DNA from: Elusimicrobiota bacterium
Lineage (GTDB): Bacteria > Elusimicrobiota > Elusimicrobia > UBA1565 > UBA9628
Assembly (NCBI GenBank): GCA_030696455.1
Contig: JAUYSH010000028.1
Span: 1 to 63,079 of the forward strand
Direction of reading: 5' to 3'
DNA length: 63,079 bases
The position numbers were made by a program, and so were the translations under genes. Numbering within the stretch: the stretch's first letter is position 1; each line of letters begins with the position of its first letter. Positions 49,655-57,105 of this stretch are shown here, one piece after another. The notes beneath the pieces are model-generated. The model searched no databases. It had not been told where the DNA came from and saw only the letters and a list, made by a program, of their open reading frames with translations.

Positions 49655-49920
49655 GGCTCTGGAAGGCCTGGATCGAATTTTTCGAGGAGGAAAGCCCCGA
49701 GGCCCCGCGCTTCGATCCGGTCCACCTCGCCGTCGTGCTCGTGGCGTGCCAGGCCGCCGTCGGCATCCTGTTCTGGCTGCTGTGGACCGCGATGGTCTAC
49801 GAAGGAGGCTTCGCCTCGGGCGAGGGGAAGTTCGGAAATTCGCTCGCCCTGCTCCTCCTCGCCGCGATCGTCGAGGCCTTGCGGCGCGCGGACCGGCGTC
49901 ACGCGCGCAAATCGAAGTGA
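49651..49920 (+). CDS. Small two-helix membrane protein
   Basis: 89 residues, ATG overlapping the dapB stop (ATGA). A helical amphipathic start (RLWKAWIEFFEEESPEA) precedes two hydrophobic segments (VHLAVVLVACQAAVGILFWLL and FGNSLALLLLAAIVEAL) and a basic end (RRADRRHARKSK). No family recognised. Its stop overlaps folK. Confidence 0.65.
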   Translation: MRLWKAWIEFFEEESPEAPRFDPVHLAVVLVACQAAVGILFWLLWTAMVYEGGFASGEGKFGNSLALLLLAAIVEALRRADRRHARKSK

Positions 49921-50414
49921 AGCCGCGCAAGGCGCTGCTGCTGCTCGGCGCCAATCTCGGAGACCGCGCCGCCGCCTTGCGCCGCGCCGTCGCGGGCCTG
50001 AAGGTCCTCGAAGGGGTGCGCGTGCTCAAAACCTCGAGGATCTACGAGACCGCGCCGGTCGGCCCCAGCGACAAGCCCTACCTGAATCAGGCCGTCGAGC
50101 TGTCGACGGACCGCACCGCGATCGGGCTGCTCATCGAGGCGAAGCGGCTCGAGGCCCTCGCGGGACGCCGTCCCGGGATCCGCTGGGGCGCCCGCGCCCT
50201 CGACGTCGACCTGCTCGCCTTGGGGCGCGAGAGGATAAGGACGCCTTGGCTGAGCGTGCCTCATCTCGCGACGGCCGGACGGGCCTTCGCCCTGGCGCCG
50301 CTGAGCGACGTGGCCCCCTCGTTCCGCCCGGACGGGCGCCGGACCGTAAGCGCCCTGCTCGCGGCTATGAAGCCGGACCCGCGAATTGTTAAGCTTTGGC
50401 GAAATGGCCGATAA
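49917..50414 (+). CDS. folK: 2-amino-4-hydroxy-6-hydroxymethyldihydropteridine pyrophosphokinase
   Basis: 165 residues from the GTG at 49917, which overlaps the previous TGA. Folate pathway enzyme using ATP. LLLLGANLGDRAAALRRAV, SRIYETAPVG, LNQAVEL, and RWGARALDVDLLALG with the two Mg-binding Asp residues, then LSVPH. The pattern usually ending in R[W/F]GPRxxDxDxL has A for P. Other folate genes are not in the window. It overlaps panB by 11 nt. Confidence 0.9.
   Translation: MKPRKALLLLGANLGDRAAALRRAVAGLKVLEGVRVLKTSRIYETAPVGPSDKPYLNQAVELSTDRTAIGLLIEAKRLEALAGRRPGIRWGARALDVDLLALGRERIRTPWLSVPHLATAGRAFALAPLSDVAPSFRPDGRRTVSALLAAMKPDPRIVKLWRNGR
50390..50395 (+). promoter_or_regulatory. Possible internal promoter for panB
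   Basis: TAAGCT ends 8 nt before ATG 50404, inside the end of folK; fits the leaderless layout and argues against the TTG at 50386 as start. Confidence 0.4.
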
Positions 50415-51252
50415 AACGAAGCCCGCCGCCTACGCCGGCGCCGCCAAGACCGTGACGATCTCCACCTTGCTCGATCTCAAGCGCAAGGGCGTCAAGATCG
50501 CGATGCTCACCGCCTACGATTTTCCGACCGCGCGCCTGGCGGAGGAGGCCGGGGTGGACGTGCTCCTCATCGGCGACTCCGTCGGCATGACCAAGCTCGG
50601 CTACGAGAGCACCTTGCCCGTCACCATCGACGAGATGGTGCACCACGTCAAAGCGGTCAAGCGCGGCTCCTCGCGCGCCCTGCTCGTGGCCGACATGCCT
50701 TACCTGTCCTATGAGATCGACCCCAAGGAGGCCGTGCGCAACGCCGGCCGCCTGCTGAAGGAAGGCGGCGCGCACGCCGTCAAGGTCGAGGGCGGGATGG
50801 AGGTGGCCTCGACCATCAAGGAATTCCTGAAGATCAACGTGCCCGTGTTCGGCCACCTCGGCCTCACGCCCCAGGCCGTCAACCGGCTCGGAGGCTACAA
50901 GGTGCAGGGCCGCAGCCCCGAGGCCGCCGAGAAGATCCTGACCGAGGCGCGGATATTGGAGGGCGCGGGCTGCGCCGCGGTGGTGCTCGAGTGCGTGCCC
51001 GCCGACCTCGCAAAGGAGATCACCAAGCGCCTGCAGATCCCCACCATCGGCATCGGCGCCGGGCCGCACTGCGACGGCCAGGTGCTCGTCAGCGACGACA
51101 TGCTGGGCCTGACGGAGTCCGGACCGACCAAGTTCGTGAAACGGTACGCTGATATGCGGTCGCTGTCGCTCAAGGCCATCGGCGACTACTGCCGCGAAGT
51201 CCGGGACGGCTCCTTCCCCGGCCCCGAGCACTCCTTCACCTCCCAAAAATGA
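50404..51252 (+). CDS. panB: 3-methyl-2-oxobutanoate hydroxymethyltransferase
   Basis: 282 residues. Makes ketopantoate from alpha-ketoisovalerate and methylene-THF. KIAMLTAYDFPTARLAEEAG, LIGDSVGMTKLGYEST, ADMPYLSYE, HLGLTPQAVN and VVLECVPADL (catalytic Glu) are all present, then GIGAGPHCDGQVLV. Fully normal length. Separated from panC by one hydrolase gene. Confidence 0.95.
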   Translation: MADKTKPAAYAGAAKTVTISTLLDLKRKGVKIAMLTAYDFPTARLAEEAGVDVLLIGDSVGMTKLGYESTLPVTIDEMVHHVKAVKRGSSRALLVADMPYLSYEIDPKEAVRNAGRLLKEGGAHAVKVEGGMEVASTIKEFLKINVPVFGHLGLTPQAVNRLGGYKVQGRSPEAAEKILTEARILEGAGCAAVVLECVPADLAKEITKRLQIPTIGIGAGPHCDGQVLVSDDMLGLTESGPTKFVKRYADMRSLSLKAIGDYCREVRDGSFPGPEHSFTSQK

Positions 51253-52127
51253 TCTGGCTGGCCGCCGCGATCATCTTCGCCGCCGCCGTCTACGCTCTGT
51301 GCTGGTGGGGCGCGGGCATCATCCTGCATCCGCCGGCCATGTCGCCGATGTGGATTTTTCCCGAGCAATTCGGTCTTCGATATGAGAAGGTCGCCTTCAA
51401 GACGCGCGACGGCCTGGAGCTCAAGGGCTGGTTCATCCCCTCGACCGCGGGCGAGAAGCGCACGATCGTCATGTGCCACGGCTGGGGCGACAACAAGGGC
51501 GAGCTGCTCAAGCAGACCTACTTCCTCAACGAGTACGGCGGCTTCAACCTGCTGTACTTCGACTTCCGCTCGCACGGCGAGAGCGAAGGCGAGATCACGA
51601 CCATCGGCGGCCTCGAGATGATCGACTTCGACGCGGCGATCGAGTGGCTGCGCAAGGCCAAGCCCGAGCTGTCCGATTCGATCGGCGTGTTCGGCCTGTC
51701 CATGGGGGCGGCGGTGACCGTCGCCTCGCTGCCGAAGCATCCCGATCTGCGCTGCGCCGTCGTCGAGAGCCCGTTCTCCGACTACCGCACGGTGATCAAG
51801 CGCTGGGCGTGGAACAACATGAAGCTTCCCTACTACCCGCTCGTCGCGATCACCTTGCTCATCCTGCGCTCGCGCGTGAAGGACCCCGAGATCGACCTCT
51901 TCAACCCCGTCGAGGCCGCGCCGAAGATCGCCCCCCGGCCGCTGTTCGTGATCGGAGGAGAGTTCGACCGGCTGATGACTCCCGAGGACGTGCGCAAGAT
52001 CTTCGATTCGGCGCGCGAGCCCAAGCAGCTCTGGATGGTGCCGGAGGCCTGGCACGCGAAATGCCGCGAGGCCGCGGGGATGGAGTACGACACGCGGGTG
52101 ATCGGGTTCTTCTCGAGGAATCTGTGA
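51249..52127 (+). CDS. Alpha/beta hydrolase with an N-terminal membrane anchor
   Basis: 292 residues, ATG overlapping the panB stop. One N-terminal hydrophobic helix (LAAAIIFAAAVYALCWWGAGIIL) probably anchors it facing the periplasm. Hydrolase core: oxyanion CHGWGDNKGE, nucleophile elbow GLSMGAA (Ser near 150), Asp in GGEFDRLMTPED, His in PEAWHAKC. This is the BAAT/YqkD-like group of membrane hydrolases with unknown substrate. It is inserted between the two pantothenate genes in one operon. Confidence 0.78.
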   Translation: MIWLAAAIIFAAAVYALCWWGAGIILHPPAMSPMWIFPEQFGLRYEKVAFKTRDGLELKGWFIPSTAGEKRTIVMCHGWGDNKGELLKQTYFLNEYGGFNLLYFDFRSHGESEGEITTIGGLEMIDFDAAIEWLRKAKPELSDSIGVFGLSMGAAVTVASLPKHPDLRCAVVESPFSDYRTVIKRWAWNNMKLPYYPLVAITLLILRSRVKDPEIDLFNPVEAAPKIAPRPLFVIGGEFDRLMTPEDVRKIFDSAREPKQLWMVPEAWHAKCREAAGMEYDTRVIGFFSRNL

Positions 52128-52176
52128 CCGAACATATGCGAGGAAATGGTCGCATCGATAGCCGTTGGAAGCGACC

Positions 52177-52980
52177 ATGACTGTTCCGGTCGTCCGGACG
52201 AAGAGGGCCCTGCGGACGCTCGTCGCGGCCTGGCGCGCCAAGGGCCTCTCCGTCGGGTTCGTGCCCACGATGGGCGCCCTGCATCGAGGGCATGCGGCGC
52301 TCGTGAAACGCTCAGCCCTCGAAAACGGCAAAACAATAGTGTCCGTCTTCGTCAACCCCCTCCAGTTCGGCCCGAACGAGGACTACGGCCGCTACCCGCG
52401 CGCGCTTCCCGCCGACCGCACGCTCGTCGCGGCCGCCGGGGCCGACGCGGTGTACGCGCCCTCCGCGAAGGAGATGTATCCGAAAGGCTTTCGGACTTAT
52501 GTCGAGGTCGAGGGCCTGTCGGACCTTTATTGCGGGAAGTACCGTCCGGGGCATTTTCGGGGCGTCGCGACCGTCGTACTGAAATTATTCAACCAGGTCC
52601 GGGCCGACCGCGCCTATTTCGGCGAGAAGGATTGGCAGCAGGTACGGATACTCGAAGACATGATCCGCGACCTCGACATGAACATACGGCTTGTTCGCGT
52701 CCCGATCGTGCGCGAGGCCGACGGCCTGGCGCTGTCGAGCCGGAACGCCTATTTGTCGCCCGCCGAGCGCCGCGCCGCGCCGGCCCTGCGGGCGGCGCTT
52801 GAAGCGGGCAAAATGGAAGCGCGCCGCCGCAACTCCCGGCCCGAGACCATCGGCGCCTCCGTGCGCCTCGCCCTCGCGGGCTCCGGACTCAAGCTCCAAT
52901 ACGCCTCCGTCCTGGACGGCCGCCTGCTCGCCGCCGCCTATCTGGGCCGCACGCGGCTGATTGACAACATTAGACTCTAA
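52177..52980 (+). CDS. panC: Pantothenate synthetase
   Basis: 267 residues. Joins pantoate and beta-alanine with ATP. VGFVPTMGALHRGHAAL (HIGH-like motif at 36-39), SVFVNPLQFGPNEDYGRYPR, YRPGHFRGVATVVLKLFN, YFGEKDWQQ and LALSSRNAYLS (KMSKS-like loop) are complete. Start ATG 52177 is preferred over a TTG at 52165. PanD is not seen, so beta-alanine comes from elsewhere. Confidence 0.95.
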   Translation: MTVPVVRTKRALRTLVAAWRAKGLSVGFVPTMGALHRGHAALVKRSALENGKTIVSVFVNPLQFGPNEDYGRYPRALPADRTLVAAAGADAVYAPSAKEMYPKGFRTYVEVEGLSDLYCGKYRPGHFRGVATVVLKLFNQVRADRAYFGEKDWQQVRILEDMIRDLDMNIRLVRVPIVREADGLALSSRNAYLSPAERRAAPALRAALEAGKMEARRRNSRPETIGASVRLALAGSGLKLQYASVLDGRLLAAAYLGRTRLIDNIRL

Positions 52981-52989
52981 AGTTACTAT
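52961..52989 (+). promoter_or_regulatory. Consensus promoter of the HAMP gene
   Basis: TTGACA (52961-52966), exactly 17 nt, then TACTAT (52984-52989). The hexamer ends 8 nt before ATG 52998, so the best promoter of the window specifies a leaderless mRNA. The -35 lies within the end of panC. Confidence 0.7.
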
Positions 52990-52997
52990 AAACCCAC

Positions 52998-53585
52998 ATG
53001 ACCTCCAAAGGACACGCCCACGAGACGGCCGCCCCCGCGAAGCCTTCCTATAAGAGGCAGCAGTACTGGGTCGACGCCCCGCTCCAGCTCCAGATGGTCG
53101 GGTTCGTCCTGCTCCTGATCGCGGCGAGCCTCCTGCTGACCGCGTTCTCGGTTTTCCGCGGCGTCCAGGAATCCTCGATCGCCTCGCGCCAGATCTTCCA
53201 CTCCATCGAATGGATCAAGGGCGCCCTGCGCGCCCCGCTGCTGCTCGCCTCGGCGATCTCCTTGCTGGCCGGAGGCCTCGTCACCTTGTTCTGGTCGCAC
53301 CGCTTCGCGGGCCCCCTGCGCGTGATCTCCGCCGGAATCGCCCGCGTGCGCCACGGCAACCTCGCCGTGCCCGTGCGGATCCGGACGACGGACGCCCATC
53401 AGGAGTTCGCCCGGGAATTCCAGCTCATGCAGGACGAGCTGCGCAAGCTGGTCGCCGCCGACCGCGCCCATCTGGCCGAGGCCGTCACCTTGCTCGAGGC
53501 CTCCGAAAAATCCTCGCCTTCGGACGAGAACATCCCCAAGGCGCTGGATCACCTGCGCCAGACCTGCGCGAAGTACCACCTTTGA
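52998..53585 (+). CDS. HAMP-domain membrane protein
   Basis: 195 residues. Cytoplasmic start, TM1 (MVGFVLLLIAASLLLTAFSVF, about 34-54), a short periplasmic loop, TM2 (APLLLASAISLLAGGLVTLFW), then a HAMP domain (SHRFAGPLRVISAGIARVRHGNLAVPVRIR) and a coiled-coil-like end. There is no kinase, cyclase or methyl-acceptor domain, so it may regulate a partner in trans. It is co-translated with the next, exported protein and shows a textbook TTGACA promoter. Confidence 0.78.
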   Translation: MTSKGHAHETAAPAKPSYKRQQYWVDAPLQLQMVGFVLLLIAASLLLTAFSVFRGVQESSIASRQIFHSIEWIKGALRAPLLLASAISLLAGGLVTLFWSHRFAGPLRVISAGIARVRHGNLAVPVRIRTTDAHQEFAREFQLMQDELRKLVAADRAHLAEAVTLLEASEKSSPSDENIPKALDHLRQTCAKYHL

Positions 53586-55792
53586 ACCGCAGCCTCGTCG
53601 TCGCGGCGTTCCTGGCCACCCGGGCCTTCGGGGCGGACGCGCCGGCGCCCTCCGCGCAGGTCAACGCGGCCCCTCTCGCCCTCCTGACCGAGACCTTCGG
53701 CGAGCCCGGCGTGGAGACGCTCGGCTCTCGCGGCGTCCTCGTGCTGCACGGCAAGCGCGGGGCCCGGGGATTGGCCGCGGTTCACTGGAAGGGCTTCGGG
53801 GAGCTCTCGCGCGCCGCGACGTCCTGCCTCGCCCTGGCCTCCTCCGCCGACGCGCTGGGCCGGGAGCCGGAGCCCTCCGGCCCCGACCTGGGGCTGGGGG
53901 CCTGCCGCGCCCTGCCGCCGGAAGGCATGATGACCCCGTCCCTGCACGCGGCGGCCTCCTTGCTCCAAGCCGGCCACGAGGAGCGCTGGGCGCTGAAACT
54001 CGCGAAAGCCCCATTCTCCGGGCCGGCAGGACGACCCAACCTCTTCGAGACCGCCTGGGGCAAGGATCTGATCCAGCGCCGCCACGCCGACGCCCTTGAG
54101 AACGGCGCCGGCCTGGCCAAGCTGGTGTTCGACGAATTCCTCGCCGGTCCCCGCCCCGACAAGGACGCTGCGGCCCACTTCGCGGCCGAGGCCGCGGCCC
54201 GCGGCGCGTCGTCGCCGGAGAAGCTCATCGCCCGCGACGCCTCCCGCGGCGCGCTCTCCGACGAACTGCGGGAGCAGCTTCGGCGCACGCTCGTCAACGA
54301 GCGCCGCCGCTGGGCCGCCGCGAAGGCGCGCGCCGCGGCCGCGGACCTTCTCGGCAAGGCCGCCGTGAAGCGCGAGCTCGAGGACCTGCGCGGCATCGCC
54401 AAAGGCCTGTCCTCCCGTCCCGACCTCCTCCCGGCCCTCGAGGCGGCCGCGGGCCGCGACGCCGCCGCCCCGGGCGGAGCGAAGCTGCGCTCGGCCGGCA
54501 TTCACCTGCAGGAGCCCACCCGCCTCGGCCAGCACGAGCTCGGAGACGAGGTCCTCGTCTCCGGCGCCTACTGGATCGACGGCCTCAAGGAGAACGAGTC
54601 CGTCGCCGTCGACGAAACCGTGGCCGTCGAAACAGAGCGCGGCTTCGACCTCATCGAAACCCGCTCGCACAAACGGCGCAACGGAGGCCCTTACACGTTC
54701 GCGCGCAAGCTCCGGGTCGAGGAGCCCCGGGCTTTCGGAGTTCGCGCCCTGGTGTCGGCGAGCGGCGTCCTACTCAACGAGCGCGTCGACGTTCCCCTCG
54801 CCCGCGACTTCGAGCTCGCGCTGCTCAAGGAGTCGGAGGCCGCGGGCCTGCTCGCCGCCTGCCGCCCGAAGGACGCCGAGGCGGCCTACCTCGCGCTCGA
54901 GATCTTGGTCGCCGAACCGGCCAAGGTCAAGCCCCAGTACAAGAAGCTCTCGGAGAGAGCCCGAAAGGCTCGCGACGCCGCGAAGCGCGGCGCGGAGACC
55001 CTCATCAAGCTCGAGGAGTCCCTGACGGCGGCCCGCGCCGACTCCTCCCCCCAACTGTGCAAATACGAGACCGGCAACGTCGACGCCGCGCTGAAGCTCC
55101 TCCGAGGCCTGCCCCCCGGCTGCGACCGGAATCTGCCCGAGCTTCACGCCCTGCGCGCGACGATAAAGCGGCGCGCCGTCGATCAGAGCTGGTTCCTGAA
55201 GGCCTCCGCCGACGCGCGCTCCAAGCGCAAGTCCTGCCAGCTCGACGCCGCGCGCCGGCGCTGGTCGGACGCGCTGGCCTCGCTCGACGCCGATCCGGGC
55301 GCGCGCTGCGGCCGCGTCGCCGAGGAAGAGGCTCTCGCGAAGACCGATTTCGCCGAGCTCACCCGCGACATCGCCTGGAGCGACGAGCTCGACAAGGCCC
55401 TCGCCCGGGCCGAGGCGGAAACCGCCCCGGGCCGCCGCCTGGACATCCTGCGTCCGGTGACCTCGCGCCTCGGCGCGCTGAACGCGAAGTGCTTCGGCGC
55501 CCACGCCAAGCGCGCGTCCGCGCTGTCCCTGGCGGCCGCCAAGTCCCTGACGGCCCCCTCCGAAAGCGAGGCGGAGCGCCGCCTGCCCGCCGACGCCGCG
55601 ATCGCCTCCGTCGTCGCGGAGGTCCGGACCGAACGCGCGCGGCGCCTCGAGGCCGCCGGCGCCGCCGAGAGGGCCGCCGCCCCTCCTCCGGCCCCGAAGG
55701 CCGAGGCGCCCGCCCTCCCGCCGAAGCCTTCCGTGAAGAAGCCCGCAAAGCGTCCCGCGCGCAACTCGAAGCAGGCCGAGGCGAACCAATGA
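53582..55792 (+). CDS. Large exported helical protein of unknown function
   Basis: 736 residues from a TTG that overlaps the previous stop (TTGA). Signal peptide LNRSLVVAAFLATRAFGA (the initiator is Met in the cell). Most of the protein is Ala/Glu/Arg-rich helix with no recognised domain; a small beta section lies at about 325-425 (GDEVLVSGAYWIDGLKENES, then VAVETERGFDLIETR), and Cys residues are paired in the C-terminal half (CRPKDAEA, CKYETG, CDRNLPE), possibly helical repeats with disulfides. The tail is Pro/Lys-rich. Operon with a HAMP and a PDZ protein suggests an envelope complex. Confidence 0.6.
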   Translation: MNRSLVVAAFLATRAFGADAPAPSAQVNAAPLALLTETFGEPGVETLGSRGVLVLHGKRGARGLAAVHWKGFGELSRAATSCLALASSADALGREPEPSGPDLGLGACRALPPEGMMTPSLHAAASLLQAGHEERWALKLAKAPFSGPAGRPNLFETAWGKDLIQRRHADALENGAGLAKLVFDEFLAGPRPDKDAAAHFAAEAAARGASSPEKLIARDASRGALSDELREQLRRTLVNERRRWAAAKARAAAADLLGKAAVKRELEDLRGIAKGLSSRPDLLPALEAAAGRDAAAPGGAKLRSAGIHLQEPTRLGQHELGDEVLVSGAYWIDGLKENESVAVDETVAVETERGFDLIETRSHKRRNGGPYTFARKLRVEEPRAFGVRALVSASGVLLNERVDVPLARDFELALLKESEAAGLLAACRPKDAEAAYLALEILVAEPAKVKPQYKKLSERARKARDAAKRGAETLIKLEESLTAARADSSPQLCKYETGNVDAALKLLRGLPPGCDRNLPELHALRATIKRRAVDQSWFLKASADARSKRKSCQLDAARRRWSDALASLDADPGARCGRVAEEEALAKTDFAELTRDIAWSDELDKALARAEAETAPGRRLDILRPVTSRLGALNAKCFGAHAKRASALSLAAAKSLTAPSESEAERRLPADAAIASVVAEVRTERARRLEAAGAAERAAAPPPAPKAEAPALPPKPSVKKPAKRPARNSKQAEANQ

Positions 55793-57102
55793 GAATCATC
55801 ACCTTCGTCCTGCTGTCCTTCCTCCCGCTCTGCGCGCAAGCCGCGGCCGTGCGACCCAAGCGTCCCGCGGGCAAAGCCGCCGCCGCGAAGCCGGCCGCGG
55901 CCGTCCAGGCTTCGGCGCCCCACCCCGCCGCCGCGCCGAAGCCCGAGAGCGCCGCGCTCGATGAAATCGCGCTGTTCGGCCTGGGGACCGACCTCGTCGC
56001 CCAGGGGGACGGCCTCGTCGTCTCCTTCGTCCGCGCCGGCTCGCGGGCCGAGAAGGCGGGGCTCAAGGCCGGCGATCAGCTGCTGCGACTGGACGGCGCC
56101 GCCGCCTCCCGCCCGCAGGTCGCCGCGGCGCTGCGCGCCTGGACTCCGGGCACGCGGCTGCCGCTCATCGTGCGGCGCGGGCTCGAGGTCCTTTCCCTCG
56201 AAACCGCCCCGATCCCGGCGGGCCGCGACTACGCGCGCGGAGACAAGGACCTCTCCGAGCACGAGAAGTCCCTGGCCGCCGAGCGCTCCGCCCAGGCCGC
56301 CTCCGGCGGCCGCGCCGTCGTCAAGGCGATGGCCCCGCTCACCGTCCCGGTCCGCGCCGACCAGGGCCTGTGGCTGCGCTTTCCCAAGGGCCTGCCCGCG
56401 GGCCTCAAAAAGGGCGACGAGCTCGTCGCCGAGTCCGCGACGGGGCTGACGGTGGACGCCTCCCTCGATTTTCTCGCCGTGCCCCCCGGCTCCAAGGTCC
56501 GCGGCCGCGTCTTCGACGCCGTGGACGACGGACAGACGCGCACGGTGCGCCTGGCGTTCTACGCGCTCGACCTCGCCGGCGGCGGGACCTACACGACGCT
56601 CGGCTACGCGACCGCCGTCTCGGGCGACCAGCGCATGGCCCGCGTCGGTCCGGGCGGCACCCTCGTCGCGGCCGCTCCCCTTCCCGACGCCAAGCGCCGC
56701 GGCCCCGAGCCCGTGCTCGATATGGACGCGCGTCTGCGCGTGCGTCTCCTGGATCCTCTCGTCATCGACGAGCCGCCCTCCTTCTGGCGCGCGGGCCCCG
56801 GGATGTGGGTCAAGACGTCGGAGACCGGCGGACGCCGCCTTTACGAGATCACGCACGCGATCGCCGGCCGTTCGGCGGAGAGCGCGGGCCTCAAGGTCGG
56901 CGACCGCCTCGACGCGATCGGCGGGCGCTCCACGGAGAAGATGGACTTCGCCGAGGCCGTAGACCGTCTCTACGGCAAGCCCGGCTCCGACGTCGAGGTC
57001 TCCGTGGTGCGCGGCAAGAGCCAGGTCCTCAAGCTCAAGCGCGGCATGCGCTGGACCGGCGGCAAGTCCGAGCCTTTGCCCCTCGCCTACAACGTTCAGT
57101 AA
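55789..57102 (+). CDS. Exported protein with two PDZ domains
   Basis: 437 residues, ATG overlapping the previous stop. Signal peptide MRIITFVLLSFLPLCAQA, then a Lys/Ala/Pro linker. PDZ 1 (about 70-145: FVRAGSRAEKAGLKAGDQLLRLDG), a beta-rich middle (about 175-340) and PDZ 2 (about 355-425: ITHAIAGRSAESAGLKVGDRLDAIGG). No protease domain, so it likely binds C-termini of other envelope proteins. Forms a three-gene unit with the HAMP and helical proteins; it ends 3 nt from a convergent gene. Confidence 0.8.
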   Translation: MRIITFVLLSFLPLCAQAAAVRPKRPAGKAAAAKPAAAVQASAPHPAAAPKPESAALDEIALFGLGTDLVAQGDGLVVSFVRAGSRAEKAGLKAGDQLLRLDGAAASRPQVAAALRAWTPGTRLPLIVRRGLEVLSLETAPIPAGRDYARGDKDLSEHEKSLAAERSAQAASGGRAVVKAMAPLTVPVRADQGLWLRFPKGLPAGLKKGDELVAESATGLTVDASLDFLAVPPGSKVRGRVFDAVDDGQTRTVRLAFYALDLAGGGTYTTLGYATAVSGDQRMARVGPGGTLVAAAPLPDAKRRGPEPVLDMDARLRVRLLDPLVIDEPPSFWRAGPGMWVKTSETGGRRLYEITHAIAGRSAESAGLKVGDRLDAIGGRSTEKMDFAEAVDRLYGKPGSDVEVSVVRGKSQVLKLKRGMRWTGGKSEPLPLAYNVQ

Positions 57103-57105
57103 GGC

